In this document: positions 20,772 through 28,774 of the stretch, piece after piece | Layout: each line of letters begins with the position of its first letter | Position numbering within the stretch: position 1 is the first letter of the stretch | NCBI GenBank assembly: GCA_016214785.1 | Contig: JACRNV010000050.1 | Coordinates: 1 to 38,047, forward strand | Direction: 5' to 3' | Source: Methanobacteriota archaeon | GTDB taxonomy: Archaea; Thermoplasmatota; Thermoplasmata; SG8-5; JACRNV01 | Length of the DNA stretch: 38,047 bases | The notes under the pieces: model-generated | Databases searched by the model: none | The model's input: only the letters and a program-made list of their open reading frames with translations | Told to the model about the DNA's origin: nothing | Translations under genes and position numbers: made by a program

Positions 20772-21803
20772 ATGACCGTTTACGGCCCGTGGATTTTCTC
20801 GGACGGCGAGATAACCGAGGGCGGAATCGTCATCGAGCGCGGCGGGGTCAGGATACTGGACGGGCACCCTGGGAAAGTGGACGTGCGGTGCGTGGTTTTG
20901 CCGCCGATGGCGAACGCGCACACCCACCTCGGAGACGCTTTCATTCGCGAAGTTCCGAAGGGCACTGTGGAGGAGATTGTCGCGCCCCCGAACGGGTTCA
21001 AATTCAAGATGCTTAAAAAGGCGTCCAACGATGCGATAGTCCGAGGGATGTCAGGCGCGGTGGGCGAGATGGAAAGGTCCGGCACGGGCATCTTCGCGGA
21101 CTTCCGCGAGAACGGTATCGATGGCGTGCGAGCGCTCCGAGATGCCTTGAAGGGCCACGACATTGGCTCTATCATCTTGGCAAGGCCAAAATCCCTGAGC
21201 TACGGCGCCAAGGAGATTGACAAACTCCTTCGCGCCGCCGACGGCATAGGGCTGTCGAGCATATCCGAATGGAAGCGCAGTGACCTCGATGCGATGTCCG
21301 GGCAGTGCCGCCGCGCCGGAAAGCCCTTCGCCATCCACGCGAGCGAGAGGGCGCGCGAGCCCTTCGGCGACGTTGCGTCCCTGGAACCTGCCTTCGTAGT
21401 GCACATGATAGAGGCCACCGCCAGGGACCTGAGGGACTGCGCCGGCCTGGAGATACCCGTCGTGGTCTGCCCGAGGAGCAACGCCTTCTTCGGGACGAGG
21501 CCGCCCATGGAAAGGATGCTGGCAGCCGGAATAACAATCGCGCTCGGCACCGACAATGCGATGCTCGCCAGGCCGAACATCTGGGAGGAGATGCGGTATA
21601 TCAGGATGAACTGGAGGCGCGTCCCCGAGGCCGAGATACTGAGGATGGGGCTCGCCAACGGATGGGAGATATTTGGCAAAAACCCCTGGGATTCGCTGCG
21701 AAAAGGCTCAACCGGCTCATTCCCCATTATCGAGTGCGATGGCATAGATCCTCCGAAGGATTTACTCATCTGCAAAATAAAAGTCATTTCATTGAAACGC
21801 TAG
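20772..21803 (+). CDS. Amidohydrolase-family metal-dependent deaminase/hydrolase
   Basis: A 343-residue TIM-barrel amidohydrolase related to TRZ/ATZ and cytosine-deaminase-like enzymes. It shows the HxH metal motif in MANAHTHLGDAF, the barrel histidine in FAIHASER, a later His in FVVHMIEAT, and the Asp in LGTDNAML. Family members hydrolyse C-N bonds of purines, pyrimidines or related ring compounds; the substrate cannot be assigned. Shorter than typical members (about 400-450), mainly because the N-terminal beta domain is small. ATG 20772 has GAGGGG upstream; ATG 20760 overlaps the previous stop and is possible. Confidence 0.85.
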   Translation: MTVYGPWIFSDGEITEGGIVIERGGVRILDGHPGKVDVRCVVLPPMANAHTHLGDAFIREVPKGTVEEIVAPPNGFKFKMLKKASNDAIVRGMSGAVGEMERSGTGIFADFRENGIDGVRALRDALKGHDIGSIILARPKSLSYGAKEIDKLLRAADGIGLSSISEWKRSDLDAMSGQCRRAGKPFAIHASERAREPFGDVASLEPAFVVHMIEATARDLRDCAGLEIPVVVCPRSNAFFGTRPPMERMLAAGITIALGTDNAMLARPNIWEEMRYIRMNWRRVPEAEILRMGLANGWEIFGKNPWDSLRKGSTGSFPIIECDGIDPPKDLLICKIKVISLKR

Positions 21804-21844
21804 GATACGTCTATCAAATCCTTTTAGGGGGTCAAGGGGGTACC

Positions 21845-21915
21845 GGCGCTAAGGATAATCTTCGATGGTAAATTGCCTTGATCGATTCTCCTTAGCACCT
21901 CCCAAAGTTTACCAT
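21845..21915. other. Interleaved inverted repeats able to form a pseudoknot
   Basis: GGCGCTAAGGATAATC (21845-21860) pairs with GATTCTCCTTAGCACC (21884-21899) at 14 of 16 positions. ATGGTAAA (21865-21872), inside that loop, pairs perfectly with TTTACCAT (21908-21915). The arrangement A-B-A'-B' is the layout of an H-type pseudoknot. It lies in the amidohydrolase 3' region, upstream of the GlyRS promoter. Confidence 0.45.
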
Positions 21916-21951
21916 AAACGCTTTCCGTGATGAAATCCTTTATCGGGGTCC

Positions 21952-21998
21952 AAGGGGAATTGCGACTCACAGTAATATTCAGCAGAGCAATGCCCCTT
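21952..21998. repeat. 47-bp dispersed hairpin repeat, copy A
   Basis: It begins AAGGGGAATTGCGACTCA and ends AGCAATGCCCCTT. A second copy of exactly the same length with the same ends is at 34726-34772; the middle differs. The arms AAGGGGAATTGC and GCAATGCCCCTT pair with one mismatch. Confidence 0.65.
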
Positions 21999-22049
21999 GC
22001 GGGCAAACGTATTAATCGGTTCGCCCATATCCCCGTCTGAGTGGTTCGC

Positions 22050-23750
22050 ATGGACGAGGACAAGCTGTTGGCGCTGGCCAAGAGGCGCGGGTTCTTCTAC
22101 CCCGCGTTCGAGATCTACGGCGGCGTTGCCGGGCTCTACGAGTACGGGCCCATGGGCGCGGCCCTGAAGGCGAACATAGCCGACCGGTGGCGCAGGTTCT
22201 ACGTGCTCGGCGAGGGGTTCGCGGAGATAGACTCGCCGAACGTCAGCCCCGAGGAGGTCTTCGCGGCGTCGGGCCACGTCAAGGAGTTCACAGACTTCTC
22301 CGTCGAGTGCACGAAGTGCCGCGAGGCCTTCCGCGCCGATCACCTAGTCAAGGACATAGAGAACCCTGCCGCGCTCGGCGCCGATGGCCTGTCGGCAGCC
22401 CTGAAAGGGCAGGGCGCCAAGTGCCCGTCGTGCGGCGGCGAGCTCTCCGTGCCGCAGAAGGTGAACCTCATGTTCAAGACTCAGATAGGGCCGACAGCCA
22501 ACTCGCGCGTGGGCTACCTGAGGCCCGAGACCGCCCAGGCCATGTTCTTCAGCTTCGTCAACCACTACAGGCACTTCAGGGAGCAGCTCCCGTTCGGCGT
22601 CGTGCAGGTCGGCAGGGGCTTCAGGAACGAGATCTCCCCGCGCCAGGGGCTCCTGCGCCAGCGCGAGTTCAACATGATGGAGGCCGAGGTCTTCGTGCAC
22701 CCGGAGCGCAAGACGTGGCCGCGCTTCCACGAGGTCGCCGACGACAGGCTGCGCCTCGTCTCCAACGACGGCAAGGAGCACGTCATAGCAGCCAAGGACG
22801 CGGTCCACAAGGGCATAATAAAGAACGAGGCGCTAGCCTACTTCGTCGCCCTGACGCAGCGGTTCCTCCTGGACGTGGGCATAGACCCGAAGCGCCTGAG
22901 GTTCAGGCAGCACCTGACGAACGAGATGGCGCACTACGCCTCCGACTGCTGGGACGCCGAGGTCGAACTCTCATACGGATGGGTCGAGGCCGTCGGCGTC
23001 GCCGACCGCGGCTCCTACGACCTGGACCAGCACATCAGGCACTCGGGCGCGCAGCTCACGGCCTTCGAGCGCTTCGCAGAGGCCAACGAGGTGGAGCGCG
23101 ACGTCATCGCCCCAGTCCACGCCAGGCTCGGGCCCCTCTTCAAGGGCAAGGCCAAGGCAATAGCCGCTGCAATGGAATCGGCCGAGGGGCTCGCGGTGGA
23201 AAGCGACGGAACGATCAAATTGGCGATTGATGGAGCCGAAGTCACCGTCCCCCCCGAATGCTTCGAGCGGAAGAGGGTCAGGGAGAAGGTGTCGGGGAGG
23301 CGATTCGTCCCGCACGTCATCGAGCCGTCGTACGGGCTGGACCGCATCCTGTATTCGGTTATGGAGCACTCCTACCACGAGGAAGAGAAGGAGGAATACA
23401 CCGTCATGCGCCTCCCGATTTCCGTGGCTCCCATCAAATTCGGCGTCTTCCCTCTCATGGCAAAGGACGGGCTCGACGGGTTCGCCATGAAGCTCGATGC
23501 AGAGCTGCGCGACGCGGGCGTGGTAACCAGTTACGATGACAGCGGCTCGATAGGCCGCAGGTACGCGCGCATGGACGAGGTCGGCACGCCCTTCTGCGTC
23601 ACCGTCGACCACGAGACGCTGGAAAAGGGCACCGTCACGATACGGGACCGGGACTCGAAGGCGCAGGTGCGCGTCCCGGCGAAGGAGCTGGCCGCGCTCG
23701 CGCCCCGGCTCCTCAGGCACGGCTTCTCCGTCGCGAAGGGCGGGAAATGA
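22050..23750 (+). CDS. glyS: Glycyl-tRNA synthetase (homodimeric class II type)
   Basis: A 566-residue class IIa GlyRS of the archaeal/eukaryotic type, which charges tRNA-Gly. It has the N-terminal RRGFFYPAFEIYGGVAGLYE typical of the family, a Zn-binding pair of C-x-x-C motifs (CTKC and CPSC), the motif 2 loop GRGFRNEISPRQGLLRQREF, motif 3 PSYGLDRIL, and a C-terminal anticodon-binding domain (VAPIKFGVFPLM onwards). ATG 22050 follows the TATA-like GTATTAATC (22009-22017) at a good distance; a GTG at 22041 is a weaker start. The next gene overlaps its stop by 4 bases. Confidence 0.97.
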   Translation: MDEDKLLALAKRRGFFYPAFEIYGGVAGLYEYGPMGAALKANIADRWRRFYVLGEGFAEIDSPNVSPEEVFAASGHVKEFTDFSVECTKCREAFRADHLVKDIENPAALGADGLSAALKGQGAKCPSCGGELSVPQKVNLMFKTQIGPTANSRVGYLRPETAQAMFFSFVNHYRHFREQLPFGVVQVGRGFRNEISPRQGLLRQREFNMMEAEVFVHPERKTWPRFHEVADDRLRLVSNDGKEHVIAAKDAVHKGIIKNEALAYFVALTQRFLLDVGIDPKRLRFRQHLTNEMAHYASDCWDAEVELSYGWVEAVGVADRGSYDLDQHIRHSGAQLTAFERFAEANEVERDVIAPVHARLGPLFKGKAKAIAAAMESAEGLAVESDGTIKLAIDGAEVTVPPECFERKRVREKVSGRRFVPHVIEPSYGLDRILYSVMEHSYHEEEKEEYTVMRLPISVAPIKFGVFPLMAKDGLDGFAMKLDAELRDAGVVTSYDDSGSIGRRYARMDEVGTPFCVTVDHETLEKGTVTIRDRDSKAQVRVPAKELAALAPRLLRHGFSVAKGGK

Positions 23751-24523
23751 GCCATCCCTACAGGTCGGAGGCCAGAGCCCTTGCGGATGCCATGCAATTG
23801 TCTTGCGGGCATATTCCAAGCGGGAGCGCGCTCGCTTTCTCCGGCGGTTTGGACAGCTCGGTGCTCGCATTCCTGCTCGGGGAGAAGGCGCGGCTCTACG
23901 TCTGCGGCTCGGAGGAATCGCCAGATGCCAGGGCGGCGGTGCGCGCCGCCCGAATCCTTGAGATGGATGTCATGCGCGCCCCTCCACATGATATCGAAGG
24001 TATCCTTCGCACGATCGGCGCGGCGATCCCTGGCAAGCTGCTGGCCATCGAGGCTACGATACTGGTACCGTTCGCCACGGTATGCGAGGAGGCCATGGAG
24101 AGCAGGGTAGTTACAGGCCAGGGCGCCGACGAGCTCTTCGGCGGCTACGCGCGATACCTGAGGAAATCGCCCTCGGATGCCGTTGAAGAAATGAAAAGCG
24201 ATTTTCGGCGCCTCCTGGAGCGGGGCGCAAGGCACGAGCGCCTCGTCGCCGAGGAGTTCGGTAAGGAGGTCGTCCATCCCTTCATTCATGAAGGCGTCGT
24301 CGCCGCAGCGAACGTGACCCCGGAAGCGCACTTCCATGGCGGGAAGAGGAAGGCGCTGCTGATGGAGGCCGCGCGCACCCTCGGGCTCCCGGAGCCTCTC
24401 ATAGGAACGCCGAAGCGCGCCGCCCAGTACGGCAGCGGGGCGACCAAGGCCATCGCCCGCGCGGCGAAGGAGAGGGAGATGGGCGTGCCGGAATACGTCG
24501 GGTGGGCGCTGGGAAGGAATTAA
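23747..24523 (+). CDS. Asparagine-synthase-like PP-loop ATPase, synthetase domain only
   Basis: A 258-residue protein matching the C-terminal ATP-pyrophosphatase domain of asparagine synthetase B: FSGGLDSSVLAF (PP-loop, residues 31-42) and GQGADELFGGYARY. The N-terminal glutamine amidotransferase domain is absent, so ammonia would have to come from solution or a separate subunit. It may adenylate a substrate carboxylate for amide formation, or modify another small molecule. Its ATG overlaps the GlyRS stop (ATGA), a sign of translational coupling. Stand-alone archaeal versions exist and their substrates are mostly unknown. Confidence 0.85.
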   Translation: MSHPYRSEARALADAMQLSCGHIPSGSALAFSGGLDSSVLAFLLGEKARLYVCGSEESPDARAAVRAARILEMDVMRAPPHDIEGILRTIGAAIPGKLLAIEATILVPFATVCEEAMESRVVTGQGADELFGGYARYLRKSPSDAVEEMKSDFRRLLERGARHERLVAEEFGKEVVHPFIHEGVVAAANVTPEAHFHGGKRKALLMEAARTLGLPEPLIGTPKRAAQYGSGATKAIARAAKEREMGVPEYVGWALGRN

Positions 24524-24585
24524 CCCGACGCGTCGTAAGATGGTTCCTCGAGGTGCGATGCCATGTTCAACGCCAATCCCCAGCG

Positions 24586-25992
24586 TCACCAGCCGATTAT
24601 CCAGTTTGTCGCGAACGTTGTGATCCTGATCCAGTAGGCCTCGCCTCTCCTCAAGACATAATTGTCCGGCAGCACGGACGTCCCATAGGCCGCGGAGGCA
24701 TTGTAGCCCTCGACCGTCGTCGCCCCCGTGTCCGCCTTCAAGTTACCAACCGTATAAGCGGCGTCGTTACTGGCTGGATAACCCGCCAGGTTCCAGCCCA
24801 TGTAAAGCGGGATGCTTGTGCTTGTCGGCACTGCATAACCTGGCCCGCCCAGAGTCAGGTATCCGTCACCCAACGCGGTGAAGTTGATCCAGAAGCCCAT
24901 CCTGTGGTTGACGCTGGTCAGGTCGTTGAGCGAGCTATTCCAGCCGGTATAGTATTGCCTCCAAGGGTTCGCACTGTCCGTTGGGTCGTACCACATGACC
25001 CTGTCCCAGAGCGTATCCCCCATCCTGTCCAGAAGCACGGTCGGCAGGGTCTCATTGGGAGAAATGAAAGGGACCGATAACAGGTTCCATCCGAGATGCA
25101 CGCTTAGGTTTATCCAATTTTCAGGTATCGGGACGGTGATGTTGACGAGCTGGAAGTCTGCGAAGCAATTCTCAGTGTCGTTTCCCATTGGGACGCGCCT
25201 TATGCACCATCCGACGGGCGGGGCGCTGGCGTCGAGCATCGTCGTGTTGTCCGGGACCGTCGACTGGTTGCCGAACTCCACCCTGTCTATCGGAATCCTC
25301 TCAGCCCCTCTCGACCACACAAGCTTTAGCTCTTCCGCAGATTTGTTTAGAAAGCTCGTGCCAAGGTCCTTCTTATACGTGCTGTTCGGGCCTATCGCCC
25401 CGCTCAATGTCACGTTCGGGCCGCTGTAGTTGTTGGTGCTGTTCGTCACGTCCTTCTGCAAGGTGAAGTTGGCGAGGTCGACCGGGTTTGAAGAGGGATT
25501 GTAGATGGTCGCGTACTGGGAGCCTGTGCCATTGTCGGTGCAAATCTCCTGTATCGTCAGCATCGCAGGGTTGTTACCAGCGCCCCAGAAGCTGAGGTTC
25601 AGAGCTAACACCCCCCCATCACTGAACGCCGCGCTCTCGTTGGCATAGAGCCGCGGAGTATAGCTCTCAAGGGTGAAATAGATGACGTCCCCATTCAGGC
25701 CTCCCTCCTTTACGGATGGCGATCCAGTGAGATCATCTCCATTCAATGTCACAAAATAAGAACCTGTTGCATCGGCACTGAAAGAGGAGTAATGTCTGCC
25801 GTCGATCCATACGCGCCCGCTGCCTGAAAGGAGCTTGCTGCCGTTCAGGAACACGTATCCGTAGATGTTCATTGGAATCGGCGGAACCAATGGGATTTGT
25901 TCCGTCGGAGGCGAAGCCACGATAAGAGATGCCGTCAGCATTGCCATTGCCACTAGTACACTCGCGCACTTCCCCAATCGAATCGCCCACAT
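24586..25992 (-). CDS. Secreted lamin-tail-domain surface protein with GWN-type C-terminal domain
   Basis: A protein of about 468 residues. The hydrophobic run (ASVLVAMAMLTASLIVAS) after a basic start is a signal peptide. A short carboxypeptidase-regulatory-like beta domain (YGYVFLNGSKLLSGSGRVWI) comes next. It is followed by a lamin-tail-like domain (MLTIQEICTDNGTGSQYATI, NPVDLANFTL). A ~170-residue C-terminal domain follows with GWNLLSVP, WDRVMWYD, QYYTGWNSSLNDL, GFWIN, LGDGYLTLGG and the terminal NWIIGW. The same domain closes the large subtilisin at 28775. Many N-x-S/T sites suggest glycosylation outside the cell. ATG 25992 has GGTGATC upstream and fits the signal peptide; ATG 26013 is the longer alternative. 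Confidence 0.8.
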   Translation of the reverse strand: MWAIRLGKCASVLVAMAMLTASLIVASPPTEQIPLVPPIPMNIYGYVFLNGSKLLSGSGRVWIDGRHYSSFSADATGSYFVTLNGDDLTGSPSVKEGGLNGDVIYFTLESYTPRLYANESAAFSDGGVLALNLSFWGAGNNPAMLTIQEICTDNGTGSQYATIYNPSSNPVDLANFTLQKDVTNSTNNYSGPNVTLSGAIGPNSTYKKDLGTSFLNKSAEELKLVWSRGAERIPIDRVEFGNQSTVPDNTTMLDASAPPVGWCIRRVPMGNDTENCFADFQLVNITVPIPENWINLSVHLGWNLLSVPFISPNETLPTVLLDRMGDTLWDRVMWYDPTDSANPWRQYYTGWNSSLNDLTSVNHRMGFWINFTALGDGYLTLGGPGYAVPTSTSIPLYMGWNLAGYPASNDAAYTVGNLKADTGATTVEGYNASAAYGTSVLPDNYVLRRGEAYWIRITTFATNWIIGW

Positions 25993-26058
25993 TCGATCAC
26001 CTGCGATATGCATGGATCAGACGGCTTATTAAACTTGTGGAAGTAAATCGAATATATA

Positions 26059-27870
26059 TTATTTCATCCTCGGTTCGAAGTCCACGACGGGACAAGGGCT
26101 TATACATATACCGCAGTGGGAGCACTTAGACTCATCGAGGTCGACCATGCCATCGGAGATGAAGAGCGCCCCCTGCGGGCAGCGAGCGACGCACAGGCCG
26201 CAGCCGAGGCAGTGCTCGGCTTTAACGAAGACGATTCGCGCTTGCTCCCCGAATAATTTTCCATCGGGGGATAGGGACGCGCCCCCCGATGTCTTGAAAC
26301 CGCCTTCGTCTCTTGGCCCGCCGATTATGTTCATGAAGCGGCCTGCGCGCCCGAGCGAGCCTGGTGAAACTTGCCTCTGCTTTGGGACGGATGACTGGGA
26401 CGGAGATTGGATGGAGGAGGAGCCTTGGGCATTTTCGCTCGCTGCATTTGCATGCGAGAGCTCTTCCGGCGGCGCGAGCCAGCGCCAGAGCCCCTTGTCG
26501 AGCCAATCCTTTGGAAGGCCATGAAGCTCGGCATACTTGGCGAGGAATGTGTCCCACCTCCTCTGCCCCTCGTGATGGGCGCGCATCAAGCCGATGTCCG
26601 CGATGTCAGCCGCAGGGCATGGAAAGCAGCCGATGCGGTCCATGCCGCGCTCGTACCAGACGTTGTAGGGCGCGCCCTTCATGAATATGTAAAGCCACAC
26701 ATGCAACGCCGTCCAGTCCTGGATGGGAGAGGCGGCGCGCTGTCCAGGCACCCAGGGGTTCTCCCAGAGGCTGCCGTGGCGGGCGCGGGGCTCGGACTCG
26801 TACCTGCGCTGGCCGACGAAGACCGTAACCCCCTCGGGATAGCGCGCCCCGATGACCTTGGCGATTGGCGCGAGCTTGCAAGTCTTGCAGCACCATCGGA
26901 AGTCCTTGGCCGGCGGGCCGAAGTGCTCCACGCCGTGCCAGAAGACTTCGCCGGCGCTCTCGATTATCAAATCCAGCTCGTACTTCGCGGCGATTTCGCT
27001 CACATAGGCAACGGTCTCCGGCATCTCGATGCCCGTGTCCACGAAGAGCATCGGCGGGCGCAGCCCGGCGTCCAGGGCAAGAAGGAGGACGGCGAGGCTG
27101 TCCTTCCCGCCGCTGAACGAGACGAGCAGCCCGTCTGATTCAGCCCTCCTCTTGATGAAGTTCGCAGCCTGGGCGGCGCGCGCGCAAATGACCTTGCGGT
27201 TGGCCTCCACCGCGCGCGCCCAATCGTTCGCCTTCTCGAGCGGGACTGGCGTCGTTTCGTCTACCGAGGCGCGGTTCTTCGCGGCGGCGCCGTGGCCGTT
27301 CTTCCTCATCTCCGCGCCGGACATGCGAGCGATGCCGACCGATATCGCCTTCCGCTCCCTCGTTAAAACGATGACCTCGTCGCCCTTTTTGATGTTGATG
27401 TCGCAGTCGATGACCCCCGGCGCCAGCAGGCTCGACCCCTTGAGGATGGACGGGACTGCGCCGTCGTCAGCGATTACGTAAGACCTTGTGGCGGCTTTCT
27501 CGATACGCCTGCCGCCAGCCGGCCTGAGGATGGCCTTGTCCCCCTCGCCGGGGTCGTGGCGCACCGAGCCCAGCACCACCCCGTCGCTGACGATTTCTAT
27601 CATCCTGTCGACGGACGGCGCCTTGTTCAGGAGGACTACTCTTCCTTCGGCGATTAGAGCCTGGCCACACCCCTTACCGAAATGCCCGTCGAAAACCCTC
27701 CTGACGGACTCGACGTCCGCCGGGAACGCTGGGCGGACGTCGCCCGGCGGGGTTATGGGCAGTGGCGTCCCCTCCGAGCCGCAGACGGCGCAGACCCCGC
27801 GCTCGGCGAGCGGCAGGTTGCACTCCCTGCACCAGTGAAGGTGTACCCTGCCGAGCCTGACCGCGCCCAT
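26059..27870 (-). CDS. PAPS-reductase-like protein with zinc ribbon, PUA and ferredoxin domains
   Basis: A 603-residue multidomain protein: N-terminal zinc ribbon (C14/C17/C27/C30), a region of unclear fold, a PUA domain (about 125-190; KGSSLLAPGVIDCDINIKKG and GDEVIVLTRER), a PP-loop PAPS-reductase/ATP-sulfurylase-like domain (SGGKDS 253-258; CCKTC 327-331; GCFPCPAAD 414-422), a Ser/Gln-rich linker, and a two-cluster ferredoxin (C554/C557/C560/C564 and C583/C586/C589/C593). Archaeal relatives exist in methanogens. A PUA domain points to RNA, so tRNA thiolation is as plausible as sulfate reduction. It probably shares a transcript with pcn, whose stop lies 19 bases beyond its start. Confidence 0.85.
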   Translation of the reverse strand: MGAVRLGRVHLHWCRECNLPLAERGVCAVCGSEGTPLPITPPGDVRPAFPADVESVRRVFDGHFGKGCGQALIAEGRVVLLNKAPSVDRMIEIVSDGVVLGSVRHDPGEGDKAILRPAGGRRIEKAATRSYVIADDGAVPSILKGSSLLAPGVIDCDINIKKGDEVIVLTRERKAISVGIARMSGAEMRKNGHGAAAKNRASVDETTPVPLEKANDWARAVEANRKVICARAAQAANFIKRRAESDGLLVSFSGGKDSLAVLLLALDAGLRPPMLFVDTGIEMPETVAYVSEIAAKYELDLIIESAGEVFWHGVEHFGPPAKDFRWCCKTCKLAPIAKVIGARYPEGVTVFVGQRRYESEPRARHGSLWENPWVPGQRAASPIQDWTALHVWLYIFMKGAPYNVWYERGMDRIGCFPCPAADIADIGLMRAHHEGQRRWDTFLAKYAELHGLPKDWLDKGLWRWLAPPEELSHANAASENAQGSSSIQSPSQSSVPKQRQVSPGSLGRAGRFMNIIGGPRDEGGFKTSGGASLSPDGKLFGEQARIVFVKAEHCLGCGLCVARCPQGALFISDGMVDLDESKCSHCGICISPCPVVDFEPRMK

Positions 27871-27888
27871 GGCACGCTTCGAGAACGC

Positions 27889-28626
27889 TCAGTCGTTCTC
27901 TATCCTCGGGGCGAGGAGGTAGGTCGAAGACCCGTTGCCGCCGGCTATCGAGAACTCCATCTTGACGGGGTAGTCGTTGCCCATGAGCATCGTGACCGTC
28001 TCCGACGTCGAGATGGCCTTGACCATGTTGGAGAAGTAGTCGAGCGGGAAGAGGCTGCGCGCGCCCTCCTTGCAGTCGAGCTCGTTGAGCATGTGCTTCG
28101 ACATGACCAGGTCGGCGGAGTCGTTGTCCCCCTCGGAGGTTATCTTGAACTCCTCGGGCGAGGTCTCGAGCGCGATGTGGTCCGAGACGCTCTCGGAGGC
28201 CTTGATGACCTTCCTGAGCTCCTCGGCCTTGATGACTACCTTTACCGGCAAATTGAGGTTCGGAACCTTCGGGTCCGAGAGGCCTGTCGTGTCGACGAGC
28301 GCCATCTTCCTCGTGATGTTGCCGACCTTGAGCACGAGCTGGTTCTTCTCCTCGTTGTGCTCCATGGCGATGACGTCGCCGGGGTTCGTGAGCTTGAGGA
28401 CGTCCCTGAACTTCAGGAGGTTGACGCCTAGCTCGGACTCGTCGGCCTTGTACTCCTCGAACGCCTTCTTGTCGACCCTCAGCTCGACCATGGCGACGTG
28501 CGCCGGGTCGACGGCCTTGATCTGAAGCTCCCCCTTCTTCACCGTGAACTTCGCCTCGTCCACCAGTATGGAGACGACCTCCACGAGCTCCTTCAGCACC
28601 TCGGGCTTGACTTTGGCTTTGAACAT
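27889..28626 (-). CDS. pcn: DNA polymerase sliding clamp PCNA
   Basis: A 245-residue archaeal PCNA, the ring-shaped processivity factor for replicative polymerases, FEN1, ligase and others. Typical stretches are MFKAKVKPEVLKELVEVVSI, IKAVDPAHVAMVELRV, the inter-domain connector region around KVPNLNLPVKVVIKA, and the C-terminal STYLLAPRIEND. Its length is normal. A strong TATA box is at 28670-28677, about 45 bases upstream, implying a short leader. Confidence 0.97.
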   Translation of the reverse strand: MFKAKVKPEVLKELVEVVSILVDEAKFTVKKGELQIKAVDPAHVAMVELRVDKKAFEEYKADESELGVNLLKFRDVLKLTNPGDVIAMEHNEEKNQLVLKVGNITRKMALVDTTGLSDPKVPNLNLPVKVVIKAEELRKVIKASESVSDHIALETSPEEFKITSEGDNDSADLVMSKHMLNELDCKEGARSLFPLDYFSNMVKAISTSETVTMLMGNDYPVKMEFSIAGGNGSSTYLLAPRIEND

Positions 28627-28669
28627 GCTCCCCCTCGGGTTCGGTTATGGAGAAGGTGAAGGTTGAAAG

Positions 28670-28677
28670 GTTTATAA
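28670..28677 (-). promoter_or_regulatory. TATA box of pcn
   Basis: Reverse strand CTTATAAA, with flanking AAAC, about 45 bases ahead of the pcn start. It is the clearest TATA element in this region. The rest of the 28627-28774 gap holds no gene. Confidence 0.65.
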
Positions 28678-28774
28678 GGGTTTCGCGAGAGATAGGCTCT
28701 CCAATAATCATTTAAGCTCTCTACTCACATCGATGTTGGTTGCATTATACAATTGTTCTAAATTCTATTGTATA

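Noticed and set aside
21952-21998. The 47-bp repeats as ends of the same transposon family as 16558-20072
   Set aside because: GCAATGCCCCTT and GCGTTGCCCTTAAA look alike, but the arms face the opposite way and the copies contain no transposase or flanking duplication. The likeness may be coincidental.
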